Origin: JBDLSO01 sp039799445
GTDB lineage: Bacteria > Patescibacteriota > Minisyncoccia > Phycocordibacterales > UBA5272
NCBI GenBank assembly: GCA_039799445.1
Contig: JBDLSO010000012.1
Coordinates: 1-13,084, forward strand
Length of the DNA: 13,084 bases
Direction of reading: 5' to 3'
Under the pieces are notes generated by a model. It did no database searches, had not been told where the DNA came from, and saw only the letters and a program-made list of their open reading frames with translations. Shown piece by piece: positions 1 to 5,788 of the stretch; position 1 is the stretch's first letter, and each line of letters opens with the position of its first letter. Made by a program: the position numbers and the translations under genes.

Positions 1-1
1 A

Positions 2-367
2 TCAAGTGATACATCACTTGCAATTGAAAAAGCACTCAAGGATGCAAAAAAGCACATGATTACTTTGAAATTAACCAAAGAAGGTAGTATCGCTCACGAT
101 CTATCTGCAAAATTCGCTAGTTCAAAGGTGTTCATTATGCCAAACAGAGGACGTGGACTGATCGCAGGATCGTCTGCTCGTGTGCTCTTGAACCTAGGTG
201 GTGTCAAGGACGTCACAGCGAAATTCTTTTCTGGATCTAAAAATAAACTGAACAATGGGAAAGTGACAATGAAAGCACTTGAAACCATTGCATACAAGCA
301 TGGTGAAGAGCGAATAGCTCCAAAAGTACAAATGGTCGAAGTAGAAAAAGTAGCAGCAGCTGAATAA
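2..367 (+). CDS. rpsE: 30S ribosomal protein S5, C-terminal part (5' end outside window)
   Basis: This is the C-terminal two thirds of ribosomal protein uS5, a small-subunit protein involved in decoding accuracy. The frame is open from base 2, so the gene continues upstream of the window; the internal ATG at 56 is not the true start. Recognisable uS5 sequence includes the segment around AIEKALKDAKKHMI, then SKVFIMPNRGRGLIAGSSAR and LNLGGVKDVTAKFFSGSKN, which match the family's second domain, followed by a short Lys/Ala-rich tail ending in TAA. It is the first visible gene of the rpsE-rplO-secY operon. The next gene is rplO only 17 bases downstream. In most bacteria rpmD (L30) lies between them, but here there is no space for it. 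The identification is firm; the missing N-terminus cannot be judged. Confidence 0.96.
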   Translation, partial: SSDTSLAIEKALKDAKKHMITLKLTKEGSIAHDLSAKFASSKVFIMPNRGRGLIAGSSARVLLNLGGVKDVTAKFFSGSKNKLNNGKVTMKALETIAYKHGEERIAPKVQMVEVEKVAAAE

Positions 368-384
368 ATCAGTAGCTTACATAT

Positions 385-816
385 ATGCAAATCAATCAAA
401 TCAAAAGAGATCATCCAAATAAGACAAAGAAAATAGTTGGACGTGGTGGTACTCGTGGTAAAACATCAGGAAAGGGAACAAAGGGTCAAAAAGCACGTGC
501 CGGAGCAAAGCTTCGTCCTGCTATGCGTGACACAATCAAAAAGCTTCCAAAACTTCGTGGTTACAAAAATAAGTCATTCCGAACAAAACCTACTTCAGTA
601 AATCTCCGCGAGATCAATGTAGTAGCAAACGATGGTATGGTCATCAATCCAATTACTCTACTTGAGCTCGGACTTATCAAGCTTTCAGGTGGTAAATTGC
701 CAAAAGTAAAAATCCTTGGACTAGGTGATATAGACAAAAAAGTTTCTATCTCGGGATGTGAATTTTCAGAAGCAGTGAAAACTAAAGTAATTGCAGCTGG
801 TGGAACTATCGCCTAA
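385..816 (+). CDS. rplO: 50S ribosomal protein L15
   Basis: This is ribosomal protein uL15, a large-subunit assembly protein of 143 residues, normal for the family. The N-terminus is the basic, glycine-rich extension typical of L15 (around residues 19-40, with GRGGTRGKTSGKGTKGQKAR). The globular C-terminal part includes LLELGLIKLSGGKLPKVKILG and ends in a short AAGGTIA tail. The ATG at 385 is preceded by TAT and no Shine-Dalgarno sequence. It is chosen because the L15 homology starts a few residues later and the upstream gene stops at 367. It is co-transcribed with rpsE upstream. secY starts 26 bases after its stop and appears to have an additional promoter in that gap. Nothing in the gene is broken or unusual. 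Confidence 0.97.
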   Translation: MQINQIKRDHPNKTKKIVGRGGTRGKTSGKGTKGQKARAGAKLRPAMRDTIKKLPKLRGYKNKSFRTKPTSVNLREINVVANDGMVINPITLLELGLIKLSGGKLPKVKILGLGDIDKKVSISGCEFSEAVKTKVIAAGGTIA

Positions 817-830
817 TACACACAAAGTAG

Positions 831-836
831 TATAAT
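831..836 (+). promoter_or_regulatory. -10 box of a probable leaderless secY promoter
   Basis: A perfect TATAAT lies with its last base six nucleotides before the A of the secY ATG at 843. This is the usual -10 to +1 distance, so transcription would begin on the start codon. No convincing -35 box is seen 16-18 bases upstream. It would give secY a second, internal promoter within the ribosomal operon. Three other genes in the window show the same spacing. Confidence 0.5.
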
Positions 837-842
837 ACCTAT

Positions 843-2114
843 ATGTTATCAAAAATTAAATTTATATTCACAGAAAAAAGTATTAGAGATAAAATCTTCT
901 TTATCATTGGAATACTGTTTTTGTTTCGAGTGCTTTCAACTATTCCGATTCCAGGAGTAGATGTCGCACGTTTGGAACAATTCCTCTCTAATTCGCAGCT
1001 GCTCGGGATACTCAATATATTCTCGGCTGGTGGTATATCAACACTCAGTTTAGTGATGCTTGGAGTCGGTCCGTATATAACGGCATCGATTATCATGCAG
1101 CTACTCACTGTGCTTTCACCGCAAGTGAAAGCAATGTACAAAGAAGAAGGAGAAATCGGAAGACGTAAATTTACTCAGTACAGTAGATACCTTACTATCC
1201 CTCTTGCAATTGCACAGGCAATAGGACTACTTGTACTCTTGCAGCGACAAGGAATACTAGCAGCTGACACTGGTTCATTTGGTATGGCAAGTAGTGTACT
1301 CATTGTAACTGCTGGCTCTATGCTACTGATGTGGCTCGGAGAACTTATCTCTGAAAAGGGTATAGGCAACGGTGTGTCTGTGATTATCTTTGCAGGTATT
1401 ATCGCATCACTCCCTCGTATTGTGGCTCAGACAATCAGTACTATGAATATACCGCAAGATATACCGACCATTGCAGCAGTGCTTGTTGGTATCGTTGTGG
1501 TGACTGCGGGTGTGATATTTATCACCGAAGCTGAACGTAAAGTACCGATTACATATGCCAAGCAAGTACGCGGCATGAGCGGTAGCACAGCAGGTGGAAA
1601 TACCTATATACCACTTCGCTTGAATCAAGCTGGAGTGATCCCAATCATTTTTGCCCTTTCACTGTTTACCTTCCCGCAAATACTTGCCTCAGTTGGAGCA
1701 GCATCGTCTAATACTATTGTACAAAGTATTGCGAGTGGAGTAACATGGTTCTTTCAGAATCAGTGGCTGTACTCAGCAACATATTTCTTGCTTGTATTTG
1801 CCTTCACTTATATGTATACAGCTATTACATTTGAACCAAATGATGTAGCAGATAATTTACAAAAAGGGGGAGCGTTTATCCCAGGAATCAGACCAGGTGA
1901 GCCGACTGCGGATTACTTAAGTTCTGTACTCACACGTGTGACATTTGCAGGAGCATTCTTCCTTGGTGTTATGGCGGTGTTACCACTCTTGGTACAGTCT
2001 GCGACAGGTATGCAACAAATTGCCATTGGAGGTACATCACTACTTATTGCCGTGTCTGTAGTACTTGATATGATCAAGAAAATAGATGCGCAAATCTCGA
2101 TGAGAGAGTACTAA
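843..2114 (+). CDS. secY: Sec translocon channel subunit SecY
   Basis: SecY is the ten-helix membrane channel through which the Sec pathway exports or inserts proteins. At 423 residues it has normal family length. Visible landmarks are PIPGVD after the first helix (residues 35-40), the plug and second-helix region GGISTLSLVMLGVGPYITASII (63-84), the cytoplasmic GEIGRRKFTQYSRYL (103-117), GELISEKGIGNGVS (166-179), the ribosome/SecA-contact loop with ERKVPITYAKQVRG (231-244), and the other cytoplasmic contact loop GGAFIPGIRPGEPTADYL (342-359). The start at 843 has no Shine-Dalgarno and is preceded by TAT. The gene follows rplO, the usual spc-operon order. Its last codon and stop (2109-2114) lie inside a 32-bp perfect palindrome that terminates the operon, so adk and map are not simply co-transcribed with it. 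Confidence 0.97.
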   Translation: MLSKIKFIFTEKSIRDKIFFIIGILFLFRVLSTIPIPGVDVARLEQFLSNSQLLGILNIFSAGGISTLSLVMLGVGPYITASIIMQLLTVLSPQVKAMYKEEGEIGRRKFTQYSRYLTIPLAIAQAIGLLVLLQRQGILAADTGSFGMASSVLIVTAGSMLLMWLGELISEKGIGNGVSVIIFAGIIASLPRIVAQTISTMNIPQDIPTIAAVLVGIVVVTAGVIFITEAERKVPITYAKQVRGMSGSTAGGNTYIPLRLNQAGVIPIIFALSLFTFPQILASVGAASSNTIVQSIASGVTWFFQNQWLYSATYFLLVFAFTYMYTAITFEPNDVADNLQKGGAFIPGIRPGEPTADYLSSVLTRVTFAGAFFLGVMAVLPLLVQSATGMQQIAIGGTSLLIAVSVVLDMIKKIDAQISMREY

Positions 2115-2173
2115 AAACTGCATCACAGAAAAAAGCCGCATTGCGGCTTTTTTCTGTGATGCAGTTTTTAGTA
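2109..2173 (+). terminator. Long palindromic terminator overlapping the secY stop codon
   Basis: Two 32-base arms (2109-2140 and 2142-2173) are perfect reverse complements around a single central base. The inner GCCGCA/TGCGGC core is flanked by A6 on the left and T6 on the right, the signature of a bidirectional intrinsic terminator. Pairing continues outward through the T-tract to the last secY codon and its TAA. It closes the ribosomal operon. The arms are much longer than termination needs, so the 3' end of the message may be a long double-stranded stem. Confidence 0.9.
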
Positions 2174-2200
2174 GAATACAGAATCTAGAATATGGAATAT
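2173..2200. repeat. Heptad repeat array, NGAATNT type (copy 1)
   Basis: Four consecutive 7-base units, each approximately (A/G)GAATNT, start at 2173, 2180, 2187 and 2194. The same unit recurs in the same 7-base register at 3859-3886 and 11432-11466, each time just after the end of a gene. The unit is not coding here. The array contains TAGAAT (2186-2191), close to a -10 box, so it may also serve as a weak promoter. Function unknown. Confidence 0.55.
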
Positions 2201-2205
2201 AGGAA

Positions 2206-2234
2206 CCCCCCAGTGCCTTTCAGGCGCTGGGGGG
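2206..2234. other. GC-rich 12-bp hairpin
   Basis: CCCCCCAGTGCC (2206-2217) pairs with GGCGCTGGGGGG (2223-2234), including one G-T wobble, around a 5-base loop. It is very stable and out of character with the AT-rich surroundings. It lacks a following T-tract, so it is not an intrinsic terminator on the plus strand. It could be the 5' element of a structured RNA that runs on to the terminator at 2376. Confidence 0.5.
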
Positions 2235-2400
2235 ATGCGAGTCTCAATAAAAACAGTAAATACCTAGGATAACACTACCCAAAGTGGGAAGAAGAGGCTA
2301 ACACCCTTAACCAGCCAATCGACTTCAGCGAAGAAGGTACGAAAGCCTAAACTCAAGCCAATCAACCAAAAACCTGCCGCGCAACTTGTTGCGCGGCTTT
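2235..2400 (+). ncRNA. Possible structured non-coding RNA upstream of adk (unidentified)
   Basis: No gene is present here. The plus strand is rich in A and C and can form several small hairpins: CCCA/TGGG near 2278-2288, GGCT/AGCC (2296-2299 with 2313-2316) and CTTC/GAAG (2323-2326 with 2330-2333). These could be enclosed by TACCT/AGGTA (2261-2265 with 2335-2339) and GAGT/ACTC (2239-2242 with 2351-2354). The octamer AGCCAATC occurs twice (2313-2320, 2356-2363). The stretch ends in an intrinsic terminator. I do not recognise it as RNase P, tmRNA, SRP RNA or a known riboswitch. It may simply be an untranslated remnant. Confidence 0.3.
2376..2400 (+). terminator. Intrinsic terminator before adk
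   Basis: GCCGCGCAAC (2376-2385) pairs with GTTGCGCGGC (2388-2397). It is a GC-rich stem with a tiny loop, followed by TTT and a pyrimidine run. It ends any transcript coming through the 2200-2375 region just before the adk promoter. A nominal TTG start in the adk frame lies in its loop, which argues against an adk start there. Confidence 0.75.
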
Positions 2401-2411
2401 CTCTTTCCATT

Positions 2412-2439
2412 TTCACAGTACAGACATTTCCTGTATACT
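2412..2439 (+). promoter_or_regulatory. adk promoter, probably leaderless
   Basis: TTCACA (2412-2417, five of six to the -35 consensus) is separated by 16 bases from TATACT (2434-2439). Six bases after the -10 box comes the A of the ATG at 2446, so the transcript should start on the start codon. It lies between the 2376 terminator and adk, exactly where a promoter for adk-map is needed. Confidence 0.7.
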
Positions 2440-2445
2440 GTTAGC

Positions 2446-3054
2446 ATGAATACACCACATACATTTATATTCATCGGTCGCTCAGGCTCTGGCAAGGGGA
2501 CACAAGCCGAACTCCTCAAAGCATATTTAGAAGCACAGGGTACTCACAAGGTGAGTTATATACAAACAGGGCAACGCTTTCGAGACTTTATAGCACAAGA
2601 GACTTTTACTAGTAACCTTTCAAAGGAAATTATTGCAAATGGTGAACTGATGCCAGAGTTTTTGGGTGTGTGGGTATGGTCTTCAATATTCGTTGAGAAT
2701 ATGAAAGGTGACGAGCATTTGATACTCGACGGTATGCCTCGTCGTTTACGCGAAGCTCAGATACTTGATTCTGCGATGGAGTTTTATAATCGAGATATGC
2801 CACTAGTGATAAACGTACACATTTCAAAAGAAGAAGCACACAAAAGATTGATTGCTCGAGGTAGAGCAGATGACGTACCAGAAGAAATAGAACGCAGACT
2901 TGCATGGTTCGATACAGACGTTGCTCCAGTACTTGAATACTATCAGCGTGATAGAAGATACAACTACATCACAGTCGATGGAGAGCAATCAATTGAAACA
3001 ATACACCAAGCAATCATATTAAAAATATCAGAATTATATGGCAATCACAATTAA
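2446..3054 (+). CDS. adk: Adenylate kinase-like nucleotide kinase (short-LID form)
   Basis: Adenylate kinase interconverts ATP + AMP and 2 ADP in the cytoplasm. The 202-residue protein has the P-loop GRSGSGKGTQ (11-20), an AMP-site region with QTGQRFRDF (40-48), the LDGMPRR segment (94-100; usually DGFPR) and the arginines of the lid region, RLIARGRADD and ERRL (134-143, 149-152). The lid is short and has no cysteines, so there is no zinc LID. The first ATG that leaves the P-loop near the N-terminus is at 2446. An upstream in-frame TTG at 2386 lies inside a terminator hairpin and is rejected. The reading frame overlaps map by 17 bases, suggesting translational coupling. The P-loop (S for the usual P, S for A) and DGMP deviate from typical Adk. 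A related nucleoside monophosphate kinase is possible, but the position before map is the classical adk locus. Confidence 0.88.
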   Translation: MNTPHTFIFIGRSGSGKGTQAELLKAYLEAQGTHKVSYIQTGQRFRDFIAQETFTSNLSKEIIANGELMPEFLGVWVWSSIFVENMKGDEHLILDGMPRRLREAQILDSAMEFYNRDMPLVINVHISKEEAHKRLIARGRADDVPEEIERRLAWFDTDVAPVLEYYQRDRRYNYITVDGEQSIETIHQAIILKISELYGNHN

Positions 3055-3811
3055 AACACCAGAAGAAATAGAAATACTACGCGAATGCGGACGCAGACTT
3101 GCCGAGTCTATCGAGATGACTGGTAGACTTATTCGCCCAGGTATTACCACAGGTGAACTCGATGCCTATTTTGAAAAAACAGTACGTGACCGAGGCGATA
3201 TACCAGCTTTCAAGAATTACAAACCAGCAGGTGCACGTACTGCGTACCCCGCTAGTGTATGTATTTCGGTCAATGAAGAAGTCGTGCATGGCATACCAGG
3301 GGGTAGAGTGCTTGTAGAGGGTGATATAGTAACGCTCGACGGGGGTATCACGCATCGTGGGCTTATCACTGATCACGCACGCACCTTCCCAGTTGGCAAG
3401 ATTTCGGCAGCAGACGCGAAGCTTCTTGAGACAACAGAGCGAGCGCTGTATGTGGGTATCGACGCAGCAAAGGGGACCGCTATTGTCAATGCAATTGGGC
3501 GTGCCATTGAGAAATTCGTTGCAGGTCGTTATGGCATAGTCGAAGACTTGGCAGGGCATGGCGTTGGCTACAAAGTACACGAAGATCCGTATGTGCCAAA
3601 CTATGATATGGGAGGCAAGGCTATACCACTGCGCGCAGGTATGGTTATTGCTATCGAGCCCATGCTCTGTCACGGTACACATGAAGTAAAGCTACTGAAA
3701 GATGGGTACACATTTGTCTCGCGTGATGGCAAACGTAGCGCCCACTTTGAGCATACTGTTGTCATCACCAAAGGCGCACCGGAGATATTGACGGAATACG
3801 TGAGTACCTAA
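3038..3811 (+). CDS. map: Type I methionine aminopeptidase
   Basis: This metalloenzyme removes the N-terminal methionine from new proteins at the ribosome. At 257 residues it has the normal length of a type Ia enzyme without an N-terminal extension. All five metal ligands are visible: D101 (TLDGG), D112 (ITDHA), H174 (GHGVG), E207 (AIEPML) and E238 (HFEHT). The two substrate-site histidines H84 (EVVHGIP) and H181 (KVHEDP) are also present. The start lies inside the end of adk (17-base overlap) and has no Shine-Dalgarno, so it probably relies on coupled translation. adk-map is a standard bacterial pairing downstream of secY. Here infA and rpmJ do not follow; the unit ends at a palindromic terminator that begins at the map stop codon. 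Confidence 0.96.
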   Translation: MAITIKTPEEIEILRECGRRLAESIEMTGRLIRPGITTGELDAYFEKTVRDRGDIPAFKNYKPAGARTAYPASVCISVNEEVVHGIPGGRVLVEGDIVTLDGGITHRGLITDHARTFPVGKISAADAKLLETTERALYVGIDAAKGTAIVNAIGRAIEKFVAGRYGIVEDLAGHGVGYKVHEDPYVPNYDMGGKAIPLRAGMVIAIEPMLCHGTHEVKLLKDGYTFVSRDGKRSAHFEHTVVITKGAPEILTEYVST

Positions 3812-3851
3812 TACAAAAATACGGAGATCGGATCTCCGTATTTTTGTATTA
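3809..3851 (+). terminator. Palindromic terminator overlapping the map stop codon
   Basis: Arms 3809-3829 and 3831-3851 are 21-base perfect reverse complements around one central base. The core ACGGAGATC/GATCTCCGT is flanked by A5 and T5. The left arm begins at the TAA of map, as in the secY terminator. It should work in both directions. Confidence 0.88.
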
Positions 3852-3858
3852 TTTACTC

Positions 3859-3886
3859 AGAATATTGAATATGGAATTTAGAATAT
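3859..3886. repeat. Heptad repeat array, NGAATNT type (copy 2)
   Basis: Four 7-base units of the form NGAAT(A/T)T begin at 3859, 3866, 3873 and 3880, right after the map terminator. The second unit (TGAATAT) is identical to the second unit of copy 3 at 11439, and the third is one base different from GGAATAT in copy 1. It is non-coding and its function is unknown. Confidence 0.55.
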
Positions 3887-3913
3887 AAAACACACAAATA
3901 AATGTTGTACATA

Positions 3914-3942
3914 TTGACAAATAGAGTAATATAGTATATCTT
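3914..3942 (+). promoter_or_regulatory. Promoter for the membrane-protein gene at 3999
   Basis: A perfect -35 consensus TTGACA (3914-3919) is followed at 15-17 bases by TATATC/TATCTT (3935-3942), a moderate -10 box. The transcript would carry a leader of about 50 bases. The other promoters seen in the window instead point at leaderless starts or at the ncRNA. Confidence 0.55.
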
Positions 3943-3986
3943 TATATTCAGATGGGGAACTGCACTTTCGCAAACACGACCCCGAT

Positions 3987-3990
3987 GGAG
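3987..3990 (+). promoter_or_regulatory. Shine-Dalgarno site (only clear one in the window)
   Basis: GGAG ends eight bases before the ATG at 3999, a textbook ribosome binding site. The leader ahead of it also contains GGGG (3954-3957) and CCCC (3980-3983), which could pair, though I see no proof that they regulate the gene. It fixes the start of the 180-residue membrane protein. Confidence 0.7.
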
Positions 3991-3998
3991 AATTCACA

Positions 3999-4541
3999 AT
4001 GGCAGTAGTAACACGTTTAGTGCAAAAAGAAAAAGTAATTCCGGCGGTGCCAGCTATTCCCAGGCAAATCATCCCAGCCGTTTTTGAAACGGTGATTATT
4101 GTCAAAAAAGAAGATGAGAAAGAGCTCCTTAAAAGTCAGTATATGCCTATTAAGTTATGGGCATTATTGCTTGGTTCTCCAATTTTCTTGCTGATTTTTT
4201 TGCTTGCATTTGCGGTCTTTATCCCATATAGCCTGATAGGCTCAACTTTGATATCTGCTGATATGTTTAATGCACTACTGGTAGTTTATACTGTATGTGC
4301 ATGGTCTGCTCTTCTCCTTTGGTTAGGTTTAGCCTATGTTAGGGCTAAATCAAGGTTGGATATCGCAAAAAACATCTTAGTCATGAATGGCTGGGACGGC
4401 GAAGGGCCGACTCCCAAATGGGAAGTTGAAAAAACAGAACCCGTGATTAAGCAAGAAGCCTCAGACCCTAGAGAAGGATGGCATAGGGAAGGATTGTCAC
4501 CAGATGGGTTTTCTGATTTAGGTGAAGGCAATCAACTTTAA
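3999..4541 (+). CDS. Unrecognised two-helix membrane protein
   Basis: I do not recognise a family. The 180-residue product has three parts. A soluble N-terminus (1-50) is rich in Val, Ile and Pro with two similar stretches, KVIPAVPAI (12-20) and QIIPAVFETV (23-32). Two hydrophobic segments follow at about 53-78 and 90-113. The acidic, polar C-terminal tail (about 115-180) contains several Trp, Gly and Pro residues. Its topology is most simply both ends on the same side of the membrane. It stands alone, between the map terminator and its own terminator at 4565. It has a consensus -35 box, a long leader and a good Shine-Dalgarno, unlike its neighbours. That could mean a different mode of control or recent acquisition. 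ATG 3999 is set by the GGAG eight bases upstream. Confidence 0.75.
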   Translation: MAVVTRLVQKEKVIPAVPAIPRQIIPAVFETVIIVKKEDEKELLKSQYMPIKLWALLLGSPIFLLIFLLAFAVFIPYSLIGSTLISADMFNALLVVYTVCAWSALLLWLGLAYVRAKSRLDIAKNILVMNGWDGEGPTPKWEVEKTEPVIKQEASDPREGWHREGLSPDGFSDLGEGNQL

Positions 4542-4564
4542 TTCTAAACAAGAACTATTTCTTT

Positions 4565-4590
4565 AAGCTCGCGCGAATGCGGGCTTTTTT
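4565..4590 (+). terminator. Intrinsic terminator after the 3999 gene
   Basis: AGCTCGC (4566-4572) pairs with GCGGGCT (4579-4585), with one G-T wobble, around a six-base loop; an outer A-T pair and then six T residues (4585-4590) follow. It is a typical intrinsic terminator 24 bases after the stop codon. Confidence 0.85.
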
Positions 4591-4670
4591 GTGTACCCGT
4601 ACCAAAATACTCACCCAACCCACACTTTGAACAAACACTACCGAAACAAGATTTCATTTCGATATATCTG

Positions 4671-4793
4671 TATTCTAAAACCCTCTCATAATATATCTCT
4701 CAAAAGGCTCCTCGGAAGGCGATTATAGCCTGAGAGGGAAGAAAAAAAGTGTCTCACTCATTTTTCAATAAAAAATAGCGTGAGACACTTTTT
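4671..4793 (+). ncRNA. Possible small non-coding RNA with own terminator (unidentified)
   Basis: No gene is present from 4542 to 4946. Within it, CCCTCTCA (4681-4688) pairs exactly with TGAGAGGG (4731-4738). Inside that stem AGGCT (4705-4709) pairs with AGCCT (4727-4731), sharing base 4731, with a C-GGAA-G loop between. A second TCTCTCA (4696-4702) could compete for the same 3' strand, giving an alternative fold. Six bases downstream starts a strong terminator. A possible -10, TATTCT (4671-4676), would place +1 near 4683; no good -35 is seen. It resembles a short riboregulator, but the RNA is not one I recognise. Confidence 0.35.
4744..4793 (+). terminator. Long-stem terminator in the 4.7-kb intergenic region
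   Basis: AAAAAGTGTCTCAC (4744-4757) pairs perfectly with GTGAGACACTTTTT (4780-4793). Within the loop, ATTTTT (4760-4765) can pair with AAAAAT (4771-4776). The A and T runs make it bidirectional. No coding gene ends here, so it must serve an RNA gene upstream or insulate the next operon. Confidence 0.75.
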
Positions 4794-4854
4794 ATTCTGG
4801 TCTTTTGAAGATATATTTCAAAAACAAAAAAGAAATAGATATGGAATTCTATCG

Positions 4855-4884
4855 CTAGACTCTAACCTCTAAACTCCCTAAACT
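4855..4884. repeat. CTAAACT-type heptad tract
   Basis: Three tandem 7-base units, CTAGACT, CTAACCT and CTAAACT (4855-4875), are followed after two bases by another CTAAACT (4878-4884). A small hairpin, CTACTAC/GTAGTGG (4883-4889 with 4893-4899), lies directly after. The tract resembles the other heptad arrays in period, not in sequence, and lies just upstream of the operon promoter at 4912. Function unknown. Confidence 0.45.
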
Positions 4885-4911
4885 ACTACTTCGTAGTGGT
4901 CGGGCGAACAT

Positions 4912-4940
4912 TTGTAGTCAACTGTTTTAGCCTGTATACT
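4912..4940 (+). promoter_or_regulatory. Promoter of the ATPase operon, probably leaderless
   Basis: TTGTAG (4912-4917, weak -35) is separated by 17 bases from TATACT (4935-4940). Six bases later comes the A of the ATG at 4947. The sequence CCTGTATACT is shared with the adk promoter. It would drive the three-gene operon 4947-8527 and supports ATG 4947 over the in-frame GTG at 4896, which lies upstream of the promoter. Confidence 0.65.
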
Positions 4941-4946
4941 ATACTC

Positions 4947-5243
4947 ATGAAAGCATATGCACAAGTCAGAGGTTCTCGTACAGAAAGTGGCTCTGTAGCT
5001 TCGCTGCAAAGTACGCAGCAAGGAAAGCAAACGACAAGCACTCAAAATCAGAAGCCAGCAGATGCTGGGCCATTATTATTTATATTTTTTATTGTATTTG
5101 CATTGTACGCTATGGTCTCTGCAATGCTGGTCTATCATTGGAATCGTTTTGGTAAAAATGACAAGCGTATACAGTTCGGTCAGCTTGTCTATTTTGTCAT
5201 TACATTGCTTTTATTAGTAATAGCACTCTTTTCTATTTTATAA
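4947..5243 (+). CDS. Small two-helix membrane protein, first gene of ATPase operon
   Basis: I do not recognise a family. The 98-residue protein starts with a polar, Ser/Gln/Thr-rich segment (1-40). Two hydrophobic helices follow, at about 42-63 and 79-98, joined by a short basic loop (HWNRFGKNDKR). The second helix runs to the last residue. A long unstructured N-terminus plus two helices suggests an accessory subunit of a membrane complex. It is the first gene of a tight operon: the next gene starts four bases after its stop, and the third follows with the same four-base gap. ATG 4947 is chosen because the -10 box lies six bases before it; the GTG at 4896 would put the promoter inside the gene. 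Its role is inferred only from the operon. Confidence 0.75.
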   Translation: MKAYAQVRGSRTESGSVASLQSTQQGKQTTSTQNQKPADAGPLLFIFFIVFALYAMVSAMLVYHWNRFGKNDKRIQFGQLVYFVITLLLLVIALFSIL

Positions 5244-5247
5244 TTAT

Positions 5248-5784
5248 ATGCCATTTGAACTTCAACCAAACGAAATAGTATTGGCAACATTACGCAAACA
5301 TTGGCTCTTGTTTGTGATTGAGATTTTCGGACTCTTTGTATTATTCTGGGTTCCGATCATACTCAGTACACTGCCTATCTTTCCTATACTGTCAGAGTCA
5401 GTTGCGACATTTCTAGGTGCATTGTGGATGCTCCTTATCTGTATGAAGGGATTTATTTCTTGGACTACTTACTATCTCGATGTGTGGGTGATAACAAATA
5501 TACGACTTGTCGACATTGAACAAGAGTCATTGTTTAATAGAAAATCATCAACTCTTGAACTCGACAATATTGAAGATATTACAGTACATATCAATGGCTT
5601 TTTCGAAAGTATTATTGGTTATGGTAAACTATCTGTACAAACAGCAGGTAATATACCAGAGTTTCTGATCAACAACATACCCGATCCAGAAGCTGCAAAA
5701 CAGATCATCTATGGTGCTCAACATAGCTTAAAAAAGAGGGAAGAGAGAGTTGAAAGAGCAGAATCTCAATTAGATTTAGAATAA
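5248..5784 (+). CDS. Membrane-anchored bacterial PH-domain (DUF304/bPH2-like) protein
   Basis: The 178-residue protein has two N-terminal hydrophobic helices (about 17-40 and 50-72), then a cytoplasmic domain. That domain begins YYLDVWVITNIRLVDIEQ (75-92), carries LELDNIEDITV (103-113) and IIGYGKLSVQTAG (122-134), and ends NIPDPEAAKQII (143-154). This is the pattern of the bacterial pleckstrin-homology family (DUF304/bPH_2, as in YdbS-type proteins): strands reading 'vTnrRl', 'L..I.dv.v', 'G.g.l.v.t.g' and 'dp.a..i'. The tail (160-178) is charged and probably helical. The family is membrane-associated and its partners are poorly known. Gaps of four bases to both neighbours, and no Shine-Dalgarno, make co-translation with the ATPase likely. 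It may anchor or recruit that ATPase. Confidence 0.82.
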   Translation: MPFELQPNEIVLATLRKHWLLFVIEIFGLFVLFWVPIILSTLPIFPILSESVATFLGALWMLLICMKGFISWTTYYLDVWVITNIRLVDIEQESLFNRKSSTLELDNIEDITVHINGFFESIIGYGKLSVQTAGNIPEFLINNIPDPEAAKQIIYGAQHSLKKREERVERAESQLDLE

Positions 5785-5788
5785 GTAT

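Noticed and set aside
2173..2200. CRISPR-like or minisatellite interpretation of the heptad arrays
   Set aside because: Units are 7 bases, directly abutting, with no spacers and no cas genes. They are better described as short tandem heptads.
2386..2445. Extending adk upstream to a TTG start at 2386
   Set aside because: The TTG lies in the loop of a terminator hairpin and the adk promoter would fall inside the gene. ATG 2446 gives a P-loop at the usual distance from the N-terminus.
3077..3682. Long minus-strand open frame opposite map
   Set aside because: It is the shadow of a fully conserved methionine aminopeptidase. It is rich in Cys, His and Trp with no family resemblance and no start context.
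4681..4738. SRP RNA, because of a C-GGAA-G tetraloop at 4713-4718
   Set aside because: The conserved 3' strand AGCAGC of SRP helix 8 is absent; GGCGATTATAGCC follows instead. The flanking helices do not match either.
4896..4946. GTG start at 4896 for the small membrane protein
   Set aside because: The -10 box at 4935-4940 would lie inside the gene. ATG 4947 is exactly six bases after it, and the extra residues look like translated promoter DNA.
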